Under the pieces are notes generated by a model. That model was not told the DNA's origin, did not search any database, and was given only the letters and a program-made list of their open reading frames with translations. A stretch of 64,000 bases of DNA from NCBI GenBank assembly GCA_016699715.1, contig CP065007.1, forward strand, positions 558,001 to 622,000. The letters run 5' to 3'. Both the position numbers and the translations under genes were made by a program. The DNA comes from Candidatus Competibacteraceae bacterium (lineage in GTDB: Bacteria > Pseudomonadota > Gammaproteobacteria > Competibacterales > Competibacteraceae). Shown here piece by piece: positions 29,679-37,609 of this stretch; the first letter of the stretch is position 1, and each line of letters opens with the position of its first letter.

Positions 29679-31380
29679 TGCCCTGATTGCCTCCGATTAC
29701 GTCATCTGCGTGACCTTGCGCGCGGTGCCGGACATCTTCAACGCCGAATGGTTGTGGGATCGGGTTCGGAGCGGCCAGGAGGGCGTGTTGCTGCTGGAGG
29801 CACTCAAGCGCCATCCGCGGCGTATCGCGCGTTCCTCGGGCCAGCGCCAGGAAACCTACTACAGCCATGTCGTCATCCGGATTTCGGAACGCGATTCCAT
29901 TCGCGACGAACGGCTGGAGGATGGGTTCGGCCACCGTTTGCTCCTGCGGGAGCTGCGGCGTCTGCACGAACGGGATCTGGGCGAGCATCTGGCCGAGAAC
30001 GCGACGGTTCGTTATCGCCTGGAGCCGGACCCGGTGTTGCGTCCGGGCGAGGTGCAGGCGCTGTTCGGTCGGGCGATCTACCTGCCGGCCGACGACGAAG
30101 CGCCGGCCTTTCGGATCGAGGTGACGGCCGATGGGCAGAGCGATTGGCGGGACGTGGGATCGATCTATCCCGGCCAGCGGCTGACGCTGCTCAACGGCGA
30201 CCGGCGCGCCAGCAGCTTCGCGGTGGTGGCCTGGCCGTTCCCAGGCAACGAGTCGATATTGTTGCTGCGGCAGTCCAGGGCGCCGACCCAGGTGGATGTG
30301 GTGGAGGAGCCACCGGCCTGTCTGAATCTGAGCAGCGACGGTCAGGGCGGCTTCGTGGCGCGCGACCACCGCGGCCGCGGTTTGCGGCTGCGGGTCGTGG
30401 CGCTGTCGTCGGCGGGCGTGGAACCCTCGACCTTAGCGGAGCAGGCGCCGCCGGAATCGCCGGCGCGGCCGGAACAACGGCGCGTTGCCCCGGTCACCGA
30501 TTTGGGCCAGCCGGCGTCGGGCTCGAAGCCATCCGCCCCGGCGGACGGCGATTACACGATGATCGATCATTGGGGTCGGCGCGAGCCGGTGTTCGGCATC
30601 CCGGTGCACTTCGAGGAACCGTCCGCGCCGCCGGCCGCCATTCTGGAGTCCTCCCCGTCACCCGCTCCCGCATCGCCGAATGGACTCGACCAGCACACCT
30701 GGATTCCCCGGCGACCGGCGGCTTGCTTGCAGGTGGTGGGCCTCGCCTTGCAGCGCTTGTCGACCTATGCGGCGGCCGGCATCAGCGACTGGCGGATCAG
30801 CTTCAACCGCGCGGGCGGGTTGGTGCTGGACAACCATCCCGATGCCGCCGCCTGGCTGCGGATCGACAGCGCGGATCGGCTGTTTGGCGAGGTCGTGGGG
30901 CTGTCGGCGTCGCTGGAACCGCCGAGCGTGTGGCGGCCGTTTCCGGATCTGGAACTGGAATTCCTCGCCGCGCCATCATCAATGGCGGGGCATTATCTCG
31001 GTTGGGTGCGGCTGCCGACGCCGCTGGCGCTGCCGGTCCCGCGCGAGCGGGCGGTGAGTTTCGGCCGCGGTTCGGAGGCGGACATCGCGCCACGCCTGCT
31101 GGCCGATCCGCGTTCCCTGCGCTGGGAGGGCAAACCGAACAAGACGGTTGGTATCAGCGCTGAATATCTGGGACTGTCGCGTCGCCATTTGCGGGTGCAG
31201 GTGCGGCGCGAGGATTGGTGGGTGCAGTTGGAAAGCCAGAATATGTCGGTTTACCGGCTGGCGCCGTCGGGCGAAGTGCTGGACGTGCTCAGCCCCGGCG
31301 TGGACACCGCCGCCGCCGCCAAGCCGGGCGATCTATTGGTGGCGGGGGGTTACGTACTGGCGCTGGGGGCGGTGGAGTGA
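29662..31380 (+). CDS. FHA-domain protein
   Basis: 572 residues with no signal peptide or membrane helix, so cytosolic. The C-terminal FHA domain begins near residue 465 (VSFGRGSEADIA) and has the phosphothreonine-binding S506-R-R-H509 (YLGLSRRHLRVQV), followed by SQNMSVYRL. The N-terminal half (VICVTLRAVPDIFNAEWLWD) and the acidic Pro-rich linker (about 250-350) are not recognised. It overlaps the SEDS gene by 17 bp, so both are made together. Given the divergent kinase, it likely reads the phosphorylation state of the kinase or of the SEDS/transpeptidase-like pair. That is inference from domain content. Its stop is 36 bp from the stop of the convergent protease gene. Confidence 0.85.
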   Translation: MTTHPNALIASDYVICVTLRAVPDIFNAEWLWDRVRSGQEGVLLLEALKRHPRRIARSSGQRQETYYSHVVIRISERDSIRDERLEDGFGHRLLLRELRRLHERDLGEHLAENATVRYRLEPDPVLRPGEVQALFGRAIYLPADDEAPAFRIEVTADGQSDWRDVGSIYPGQRLTLLNGDRRASSFAVVAWPFPGNESILLLRQSRAPTQVDVVEEPPACLNLSSDGQGGFVARDHRGRGLRLRVVALSSAGVEPSTLAEQAPPESPARPEQRRVAPVTDLGQPASGSKPSAPADGDYTMIDHWGRREPVFGIPVHFEEPSAPPAAILESSPSPAPASPNGLDQHTWIPRRPAACLQVVGLALQRLSTYAAAGISDWRISFNRAGGLVLDNHPDAAAWLRIDSADRLFGEVVGLSASLEPPSVWRPFPDLELEFLAAPSSMAGHYLGWVRLPTPLALPVPRERAVSFGRGSEADIAPRLLADPRSLRWEGKPNKTVGISAEYLGLSRRHLRVQVRREDWWVQLESQNMSVYRLAPSGEVLDVLSPGVDTAAAAKPGDLLVAGGYVLALGAVE

Positions 31381-31416
31381 TCGCCGCCCGCGCGTCCGAA
31401 CCGAAACGGGCGAGGC

Positions 31417-32853
31417 TCAGGGCGTGCTTACCGAGCGGACTTGCATTTGCTTCGGCACGAAAATCGGGGACGCGATGACATCGGCCGCGGCGATGGCAAA
31501 ATTGAGGTTCTGGCCGACTTTCAGCCCCATGGTGGCGACGCCGATGACGGTGCCATCCCGCAGGATGACCGGTCCGCCACTATTGCCGGGGCTGATCGGC
31601 GCGGAAATCTGAATGTAGCGAACCCCATCGATCTCACGCAGCCCGCTGATCACGCCGGTCGAAAAGGTACTCTCCAGGCCGTAGGGGTTGCCGATCACGA
31701 ACACATCCAGCCCGATCAGATCCTGGCTGTAGGTTTGGTTGAGAATAAAGCTTTCCTTGCTTTTGAGAGCGGTTGCCAACAGGGCCAGGTCCGGTTCCTT
31801 GCTGCGTTTGCGGATGCGAGCCACCGATTCCCGGTCGCCGCAGCGGACCGCCAGGTTTTCGGCTTTATCGATGACATGGTTATTGGTGATGACCAGCCCA
31901 TCTTTCGAGACCAGCAAACCGCTGCCCAGATTGGCGGTTTTGCCGTTCTGGAAGGTGACGATCAGGCAGGTAAGCGGCATGCTGCGCCGGTAAATGCGTT
32001 GCCCCGGATTGCCGTTATTCACCGCCAGCGCGGCTGGCTCCGCCGCGGCGGAGCCAGCCGGCTTTGCCAGCGTGGCCAGGCTTTGTTTTAGCGAGCTGAG
32101 CAGGCCGCCGGCCGCCGTGGATGGGGGGGTGGTTTGGACTTGGGGAGCGTGGTTGGAACCGACCGCCGGTCGAACCGGCGCGGCTGGTTGGGGCTGCGGC
32201 GGGCTGGCGGGCCAAACGGGCTGGGTGGCGGCGGGCGTGGGTCGCACCGACTGCAAGGCTTGCAGCGCGCCGATACGGACGGCATCCGCCGGATCGGCGG
32301 TGGCCAGTTGCCGCAGTTGTTCGGTCACCTGTGGCCGATCCTGGGCGAAACGGTGGGCGTTGACGAACGCGCCGGTCGCTCGGTGGGCGTCGCCCTGCTG
32401 ACCGTAGACCTGTCCCAGGGCGAGCCAGGACGCCGAACGGGTCGGTGCCAGGGACAGCGCATAGACCAATAGTCGTTCCGCTTCCTTGAAACGGTGTAAC
32501 CGCAGGTAGGTCAGGCCGAGTGCGCCGGCGATTTCCGGATCGGCGGGATCGGCGATGAAGGCTTGGCGGAATGCGGCCAGCGCTTCCTTTAGTTGGCCGC
32601 CCGTCAACTGTTCCTGGCCCCGTTGCCTGAAAGGTCTGGCCTGCTGGGCATCGCCCGGCTCCGGCCGGGGCAGATTTTCCATCTGTTCCCGGAAGATCAG
32701 CACGCCGGCTTCTTCGTTGGCGCCGGCCAGGGTGATCATTTGCTGGACGTAATAATCGATGGTTTCGTATTGACCGGCCGCGACGGGCAAAGCACCAGCC
32801 AGCGCCAGCGCCAGCGCCAGCGCCACGCCGCGGATGAATGGCGGAAAATTCAT
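31417..32853 (-). CDS. Exported TPR - trypsin-like serine protease
   Basis: 478 residues with a signal peptide (1-26, ALALALALAGALPVAAG). TPR repeats lie at about 80-195, then comes a Pro-rich linker and a trypsin/DegP-type domain (about 290-470). The triad is H326 (ITNNHVIDK), D355 (EPDLALL) and S425 (SPGNSGGPV), so it should be active. It lacks a PDZ domain. The protein acts in the periplasm or on the outer membrane. ATGA overlap with the TPR gene upstream (32850-32853) means coupled translation. The start of the mature part, YETIDYYVQQMITLAGANEE, resembles the start of the upstream TPR protein (YFVQQMIEMAAADNE), so the two arose by duplication and this one gained the protease. Confidence 0.88.
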   Translation of the reverse strand: MNFPPFIRGVALALALALAGALPVAAGQYETIDYYVQQMITLAGANEEAGVLIFREQMENLPRPEPGDAQQARPFRQRGQEQLTGGQLKEALAAFRQAFIADPADPEIAGALGLTYLRLHRFKEAERLLVYALSLAPTRSASWLALGQVYGQQGDAHRATGAFVNAHRFAQDRPQVTEQLRQLATADPADAVRIGALQALQSVRPTPAATQPVWPASPPQPQPAAPVRPAVGSNHAPQVQTTPPSTAAGGLLSSLKQSLATLAKPAGSAAAEPAALAVNNGNPGQRIYRRSMPLTCLIVTFQNGKTANLGSGLLVSKDGLVITNNHVIDKAENLAVRCGDRESVARIRKRSKEPDLALLATALKSKESFILNQTYSQDLIGLDVFVIGNPYGLESTFSTGVISGLREIDGVRYIQISAPISPGNSGGPVILRDGTVIGVATMGLKVGQNLNFAIAAADVIASPIFVPKQMQVRSVSTP

Positions 32854-33551
32854 GGCGCGCGGCCGGGGCTCGGCGTGCTGTTCATCGGCACGATGCCGCC
32901 GGGGTTGGCCGGCAGTGGCGGAACGATGACGGTTTCCGCCGGCAGGTGGAATAGCCGCAGGGCTTCCAGAGCAGCGTTGCGCAGGCTGTCGGCCGCCTCG
33001 TTTTCGGCGATGTTGCGCAGGATTTCCTCGGCGCGCATCTGGTTTTGGGCGAAGCGGTAGGTGTTGGCCAGGGCGCCCAGCGCGCGGTGGGCGTCGTTTT
33101 TCAGGCCGTACACCTGAGCGAGTTGGAACCAGGCCACGGCTCGGGTGGGCTCGAGAGTGAGCGCCTGCTGCAAGGCGGCTTCCGCTTCGGGAAAACGGCC
33201 CATTTTGCGGTAGACCAGCCCCGCGTAGTTGGCGGCGTCGGTATTACCGGGATCGTCCCGGCTCGCCTGCTGGAACGCCTCCAGCGCCGTGTCCAGCGCA
33301 TCCTGCCCAAACAAGGTCAGACCACGCTGAAAGGCGGCGCGCGCCGCCGCCGGGTCGGATGCCGCCGGCCGTGGATTCTGTTCCAACATCCGCTGCATGC
33401 TCACCACCCCTTGCTCGTTGTCGGCGGCGGCCATTTCGATCATTTGCTGGACGAAATAACGGTTTCGTTCGCTATCCTGGGCCAATGCCGCCGGCATCGT
33501 GGCCATCCATGCCGCCAGCAACAGCGCCGGCATCCGGCAAGCATCGTTCAT
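32850..33551 (-). CDS. Exported TPR protein, paralogue of the protease's N-terminal half
   Basis: 233 residues from ATG 33551 (MNDACRMPALLLAAWMA), which is preceded by GGAG. A signal peptide ends at about AALAQ. TPR units cover about 65-170 (LDTALEAFQQASRDDPGN, AALQQALTLEPTRAVAWFQL). A short Pro-rich tail (PPLPANPGGIVPMNSTP) ends the protein. The N-terminus is homologous to that of the following protease gene, and both have the QQMI motif after the signal peptide. Its role is probably as a protein-protein adaptor in the periplasm. It lies between the coiled-coil lipoprotein gene (17 bp upstream) and the protease gene (4-bp overlap). Confidence 0.82.
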   Translation of the reverse strand: MNDACRMPALLLAAWMATMPAALAQDSERNRYFVQQMIEMAAADNEQGVVSMQRMLEQNPRPAASDPAAARAAFQRGLTLFGQDALDTALEAFQQASRDDPGNTDAANYAGLVYRKMGRFPEAEAALQQALTLEPTRAVAWFQLAQVYGLKNDAHRALGALANTYRFAQNQMRAEEILRNIAENEAADSLRNAALEALRLFHLPAETVIVPPLPANPGGIVPMNSTPSPGRAP

Positions 33552-33568
33552 GCTCCACGTCCCGTGTC

Positions 33569-34069
33569 TCACAGATTCTTGATGGCGTCGTACTGCCGTT
33601 CCAGACTGAGCCGTTTGGAATTGGCCTGGGCGGCGGTCAGTTGGCCCTTGTCAAGCTGGACCTCGAACTCCTGGATGTCGCGGTTCAACTGTTGTTGCTT
33701 GCGCTGCAACGCCACCGTGCGCTGCTCGGTGGCGGATTTGGATTGCTTCAACTGATCGACCCGTCTGGCGAGCGCCCGGTTTCTGGCCTTGAGCGAGGCC
33801 AACTGACGGCGCTGTTCGGCCACCTCGTCGGCTTTCATCTGTCGTTCGCTTTCCAGATAGGCGCCTTCTTCCCGCAGGGCGCGCAGTTGGTTCAAGCTGT
33901 CGTCCCGCTGCCCTTGCAATCCCTGCTGGCGCGTTTCGTAGTCGCCGGCCGCCAGTCCGCGCACGCCGCCGAAGAATCCGCCGCCGTGTGGATCGTTGGT
34001 CGGATCGGTGGCGCAGGCTCCCAGCAGGAGCAGGCTCAGGATACCGGCGTAACCGCGTGTGAATGCCAT
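33569..34069 (-). CDS. Coiled-coil lipoprotein
   Basis: 166 residues. The lipobox LLLLGAC puts the lipidated Cys at about 19, followed by a short Gly-rich stretch (GGGFFGGVRG). A long alpha-helical coiled coil then runs from about 45 to 165, rich in Q/E/R/L heptads (RALREEGAYLESERQMKADE). No enzymatic domain is present. The coiled coil shares style with the adjacent glycine-zipper lipoprotein, and both probably sit in the outer membrane facing the periplasm. The start is ATG 34069 with GGGAG upstream. It lies in the same minus-strand cluster as the TPR and protease genes. I do not recognise a named family. Confidence 0.8.
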   Translation of the reverse strand: MAFTRGYAGILSLLLLGACATDPTNDPHGGGFFGGVRGLAAGDYETRQQGLQGQRDDSLNQLRALREEGAYLESERQMKADEVAEQRRQLASLKARNRALARRVDQLKQSKSATEQRTVALQRKQQQLNRDIQEFEVQLDKGQLTAAQANSKRLSLERQYDAIKNL

Positions 34070-34137
34070 GATGGTGATCTCCCATCCCCCCTGCCCGATG
34101 GCGGGCGAGGGGGATGTTTCGGGCGTTGTGCTAGGTG

Positions 34138-34812
34138 CTAGATGGACATGCTGTCGTAAACCCGCTGCAAGCTGGCGACGTTCTGGCTGGATTGCTGACG
34201 GGTTTCCTTCAGTTCCACCAGATTGGACTCCAACTGCCGGGTATATTGATCCTGTGGTCCCCGCTGCTGCCGGGATTCCTGATGGACCTGCTCGGCGTCG
34301 GCCAGTTGTTTTTCGGTCAGCGAGTTGAGTTGTTTGGCCTTGGCCAGTTGCTTTTCCACGGCGCTTTTCTGCCGGACGAGGGCGTCCCGCGAGGCTTTGC
34401 CCGCCCGATATTGCCGCGCCAGCCGCTGTGATTCGCGGTCCAGTTGAGCGATTTCCTGGTAGAGCTGGCGGTTCTGGGCGTCGGCCTCTTGAATGAACTC
34501 CTGGTTACGGTGGATTTCCGCGACCAGGAAGTCTTCCTCATTGGCGTACTGAGCCTTGCGTTCGGCGATGGAACTGCCGATGCCGGCACCGATCAAACCA
34601 CCGGCCGCGGCCCCGATCAGCGCGCCCCGGCCCCGGTTGTCGCTGACGGCGGCGCCGAGCAGGCCGCCCACGATGGCCCCAAACACCGCGCCCTGGGCGA
34701 CGGTCGCCTGCTGGTCGTTCGTGGTGCCGTCGGGGTTGGCGGCACACCCGGATAAGGCCGCGCCGATCGCAACGGCGGCGAACCATTTCGTGCCTGAATG
34801 GTGAACATGCAT
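34138..34812 (-). CDS. Glycine-zipper lipoprotein with coiled coil
   Basis: 224 residues from ATG 34812 (MHVHHSGTKWFAAVAIG) behind GGGAGACAGTT. The lipobox is AALSGC. A glycine-zipper segment (AVFGAIVGGLLGAAVSD, IGAAAGGLIGAGIGSS) at about 40-80 can insert into or span a membrane. The remainder is coiled coil (LARQYRAGKASRDALVRQK). It is 68 bp from the coiled-coil lipoprotein and on the same strand, heading a four-gene cluster (this gene, coiled-coil lipoprotein, TPR, protease). It may be an outer-membrane anchor for the group. An earlier in-frame start would add 35 residues that do not look coding. Confidence 0.82.
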   Translation of the reverse strand: MHVHHSGTKWFAAVAIGAALSGCAANPDGTTNDQQATVAQGAVFGAIVGGLLGAAVSDNRGRGALIGAAAGGLIGAGIGSSIAERKAQYANEEDFLVAEIHRNQEFIQEADAQNRQLYQEIAQLDRESQRLARQYRAGKASRDALVRQKSAVEKQLAKAKQLNSLTEKQLADAEQVHQESRQQRGPQDQYTRQLESNLVELKETRQQSSQNVASLQRVYDSMSI

Positions 34813-35094
34813 AACTGTCTCCCGGCCGTGGTAACGGTTGGTTTTATATCCTTTGACAATTCTGAGAGCGGCCGGGTGCGAAATCAACGCATCGCCGGCC
34901 GGCCGGAGAAAAATCACCGGTCGCGCCGCGACCGGTTTGCCCGGTCCGGAATGAGCGACCGGTAGCTTGTTAAGGTACCATTCAGCCGGTAGTGCGCAAA
35001 TCTGCCAACGGCTCCCACTCTCCGAAAACCACGCCTCGAACGACCATGATATGAACTTGGTGCATGCGCTGCGTCGGCTGGCCAGACCTTGGAG

Positions 35095-36042
35095 TCAGTA
35101 TCCGCGATTATTCCAGCTTGTTTGTGGCGAATGTGGCCTGTTCAAGGCGGGTTCCGAGCCGCTACTTGAGTTTGGGTTCGGATCTGGCGTGGTGGCCGGT
35201 TGCTGGACCATGGTTGGCGTGGTGGCCGGCTGTATCATCACCACTGATGGATGGGGCGCGCACTGGGTAACCAGTGTGGTAATGGCGGTGGTCAGTGAGC
35301 CAAAGGCGATGGCCAGCGTGGCGTAGGTCTTGAGTTTTTCGTGTCTGTCGTGAGGTGGCGCGGGTGCGAGTGGTCCGACCGGGACTGGAGATGACAACGG
35401 CACTGAATCCGGTGTGGGGGTCGGTGTAGTCCCCGCCGTGGCTGCCGGGGTGGGTTTTGGCACCGGCGCGGGCACTGGCGCCGGACGTCTGGTGACAGGC
35501 TCGCGCGAATGCTGGGCCGATGTGGCTTCATCGCGGTTTTCCTCGTCCATCACGTCGACGCCGAAGGTGCGGGCCAGCACGGCCAAATCATGTTTGAGGC
35601 CATCGCCTTTGGCTCGAATTTTCCACAAGTCGCCATAGCGGTAGAGTTCGGCGATCAGCAGTGAACGACCGCTGACAGGTTCGGCCAGCCGGAATCGAGC
35701 GTCGCTGCCCGCCGCCGCCGTCGCTTCGAGCGTGAAATTGTCGACCGACTCGAAATGACCGTCATTCAGAGTGGCGGTAAAAACACATTTCCTGATTTCG
35801 ACGGGCAGGTTATTCAGATTGACCAAAAACAAGGCGTGCTGGGAATCGAAGCGGATAGCACCATTGGGACTGCTGGGTTGGTTGTAAAACAAAAACCATG
35901 GGTCGCTTGGCACTTGTTCGCGGGCGTCAAGCGCAAAACAGGCGAAGTCAATCTCGCTCGGAGCGGTACGCCAGCTTAGGTGGATTCGGATCTTGCCGGA
36001 AGTGGCTAGTGGTGCGTTGGCACCCTTGATCAGTTCTTTCAT
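35095..36042 (-). CDS. TerD-domain protein with Pro-rich linker and membrane helix
   Basis: 315 residues from ATG 36042 (MKELIKGANAPLATSGKIRI), the standard TerD start. The TerD/CABP-type domain (about 1-165) shows FACFALDAREQVPSDPWF, FYNQPSSPNGAIRFDS, and GRSLLIAELYRYGDLWKIRA. Acidic positions that bind calcium in the family are partly kept. A Pro/Ala/Thr-rich linker (about 180-235) leads to one hydrophobic helix (KLKTYATLAIAFGSLTTAI), with a short tail beyond. Most TerD proteins are soluble and part of ter stress operons; this one is alone and looks tail-anchored. A TTG at 36129 would add 29 residues; I prefer the ATG. It follows the FGE-like remnant on the opposite strand. Confidence 0.82.
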   Translation of the reverse strand: MKELIKGANAPLATSGKIRIHLSWRTAPSEIDFACFALDAREQVPSDPWFLFYNQPSSPNGAIRFDSQHALFLVNLNNLPVEIRKCVFTATLNDGHFESVDNFTLEATAAAGSDARFRLAEPVSGRSLLIAELYRYGDLWKIRAKGDGLKHDLAVLARTFGVDVMDEENRDEATSAQHSREPVTRRPAPVPAPVPKPTPAATAGTTPTPTPDSVPLSSPVPVGPLAPAPPHDRHEKLKTYATLAIAFGSLTTAITTLVTQCAPHPSVVMIQPATTPTMVQQPATTPDPNPNSSSGSEPALNRPHSPQTSWNNRGY

Positions 36043-36089
36043 GCCAGTACGCGAAAATCCATACTTGATATGGTCAGGATTATACAACC

Positions 36090-36437
36090 ATGACAGCCAG
36101 GAGCGTGTGGGCTGGGGTTGATCTGGCAAGTCTTTCCGTTGATCAAGCCATGGACTACGCCGCCTGGTTGTCCGCGCAAACGGGTCAAGCCTATCGCCTG
36201 CCGGCCGAACTGGAATGGGAGTATGCCGCCCGCGCCGGCGTGATGGCTTCCGCGCCGGATTCGGATGGGCAGGTCCGGGAGTGGACCTGTTCCGAATACC
36301 GGCGGGAGTACGAGGGTCAGGAACAGCGCTGCGCCAGTCGCTTGCCGGAAGCGGTGGCGATTCGCGACGGCCACTGGCGGGCGGGCGCCGATCCGCTCAG
36401 CGACGATCTGGAGTTTCGGTTGGTGCGGGAGCCCTAG
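36090..36437 (+). pseudogene. Fragment of a formylglycine-generating-enzyme-like (FGE-sulfatase) domain
   Basis: The 115-residue frame has the family's core: VDQAMDYAAWLSAQTGQAYR followed by LPAELEWEYAARAG, then VREWTCSEYR and the end LSDDLEFRLVRE, which corresponds to the usual GFRLVRE. The N-terminal half (normally VIPAGSFLMG) is missing and spacing between the blocks is short. A complete domain needs about 230 residues, so this is a remnant or a minimal derivative. FGE-like domains often occur with bacterial Ser/Thr kinase systems, so it may be a leftover of the neighbouring locus. No upstream ribosome-binding site is seen. Confidence 0.65.
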
Positions 36438-36458
36438 CCGGAACGAGTCGGGCGGCGC

Positions 36459-37073
36459 TCACTCCTGTTGAACGGTCACCAGACCTTTGGGCTGGCTGGC
36501 GAAATAGCTGGCGAGATCGGTGATGTCCCGCGGCGACAGTGGCTTGGCCATGCCGCCCATGATCGCGTTCTTGCGGGCGCCGCTCTGATAATCTTCCAAC
36601 GCCTTGCGCAGATAATCTTCGTGCTGGCCGGCCAGTCGAGGATAAATCGGGATATTGCCGTTGCCATCCGCGCCGTGGCAGGCCACGCAGGTCGCGCTTT
36701 TGGTCTTGCCGGCGGCGGTGTCGCCTCGAACCGGGTAGGGTGCGGCGGCGGCGGGGAAGCTGGACAGATAGGCGGCGATGTCCTGCATGTCCTGCTCGTT
36801 GAGCGAAAAGGCGTTGGCATGCATGGTGGGATGCTTGCGCTCGCCGGCCTGGTAGGCTTTGAGCGCGACGATGATGTAGTCGGCATGCTGACCACCCAGC
36901 CGGGGGACGTGATAGGTGGGGTAGACGTTGGTATAGCCGGGGATGGCATGACAGCCGGCGCAAGTCGAAAACTTGGATTTGCCGGCGGCGGGATCGCCGG
37001 CGGCCTGCGCGGCGCTGGCCAAGACACCGCTGATCCCCAGGACCAACAATTGCCATAGTACGGATCGGATCAT
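36459..37073 (-). CDS. Diheme cytochrome c (c4-like)
   Basis: 204 residues with a signal peptide (1-25). There are two c-type heme sites, C38-x2-C41-H42 (TCAGCHAIPG) and C129-x2-C132-H133 (TCVACHGADG). The two halves are homologous. Each half has candidate axial Met residues (HPTMHANAFSL, NAIMGGMAKPL). The family transfers electrons in the periplasm to terminal oxidases. The second half is more typical of c4 than the first, in which CAGCH is followed by an extra loop (YTNVYPTYHVPRLG). The gene stands alone; the stretch to 37570 has no intact gene. Confidence 0.9.
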   Translation of the reverse strand: MIRSVLWQLLVLGISGVLASAAQAAGDPAAGKSKFSTCAGCHAIPGYTNVYPTYHVPRLGGQHADYIIVALKAYQAGERKHPTMHANAFSLNEQDMQDIAAYLSSFPAAAAPYPVRGDTAAGKTKSATCVACHGADGNGNIPIYPRLAGQHEDYLRKALEDYQSGARKNAIMGGMAKPLSPRDITDLASYFASQPKGLVTVQQE

Positions 37074-37272
37074 ATCGTCCTCTGCAGTGGATTTTGGATT
37101 GGAGTTATTTGAAATGCGATAGCGCTGTTCCGTGTACCCAGCCAGGAGCTTTGTTGCGTTGCATGATCCCGCAAAATCCCTGAAAAATCAAGCGCTAAAA
37201 AGAAAACTGGATTTCGGTATCGTCAGGTAATTCACGCACGATTTCTAACGATAGCCGTCTCTCTCTCAGGTA

Positions 37273-37365
37273 TCAATCGTCGAGGCCAATTTCTTTCGCC
37301 TTTCTCGGCAAGGTGGTACGGCTCACGCCGAGCAGGGCGACAGCCCAACCGCGCTTGCCGTGGGT
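37273..37365 (-). pseudogene. Remnant of a Fis-type helix-turn-helix (NtrC-family C-terminus)
   Basis: Minus-strand reading from about 37360 to a TGA at 37273-37275 gives WAVALLGVSRTTLPRKAKEI, then GLDD and stop. This is the classic end of NtrC-type activators (A-x-x-LGVSRTTL-x-RK-x-K-E-x-G). Nothing of the receiver or AAA+ domain is found upstream, and there is no start codon in frame. It appears to be the last piece of a deleted regulator gene. Confidence 0.6.
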
Positions 37366-37475
37366 CTTTGTTCCCTTCGAGGAAAAGAGGAGTGACTCAT
37401 GACACTGGGGTAGCGGTGCGGGAATCGACGACTACCGTCTTACAAAACCGGTTACCGGCCCTGATCCAATGGAAC

Positions 37476-37507
37476 AAATAGCCAGTGTTTTTATCGGCTA
37501 TTTTTTA
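37476..37507 (+). terminator. Terminator-like hairpin upstream of fbpA
   Basis: AAATAGCC at 37476-37483, a 12-nt loop, GGCTATTT at 37496-37503, and a following T-rich tail. It acts on the plus strand and may insulate the fbp promoter from upstream transcription. Confidence 0.65.
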
Positions 37508-37521
37508 TTTACAGGCAAATC

Positions 37522-37550
37522 TTTACAGGACAAATGAGAATAACTATCAT
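37522..37550 (+). promoter_or_regulatory. fbpA promoter overlapped by a Fur box
   Basis: TTTACA (37522-37527), a 17-bp spacer, and TATCAT (37545-37550) form a promoter. TGAGAATAACTATCA at 37535-37549 matches the 7-1-7 Fur consensus TGATAATNATTATCA at 12 of 14 fixed positions and covers the spacer and -10 box. Iron-loaded Fur would block transcription. Confidence 0.8.
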
Positions 37551-37609
37551 TTGAAAACAACCGCATTCAAATGATTTTCTCAATATTTCTCGAAACCCCG
37601 GAGAGGTTC

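Larger units (their letters stand above)
37074..37570. other. Intergenic region with gene remnant, terminator and iron-regulated promoter
   Basis: About 500 bp with no intact gene. From left to right it holds the cytochrome c promoter region (minus strand), the Fis-type HTH remnant (37273-37365), a terminator-like hairpin (37476-37507), and the fbpA promoter with Fur box (37522-37550). The remaining stretches show nothing I can identify. Confidence 0.7.
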
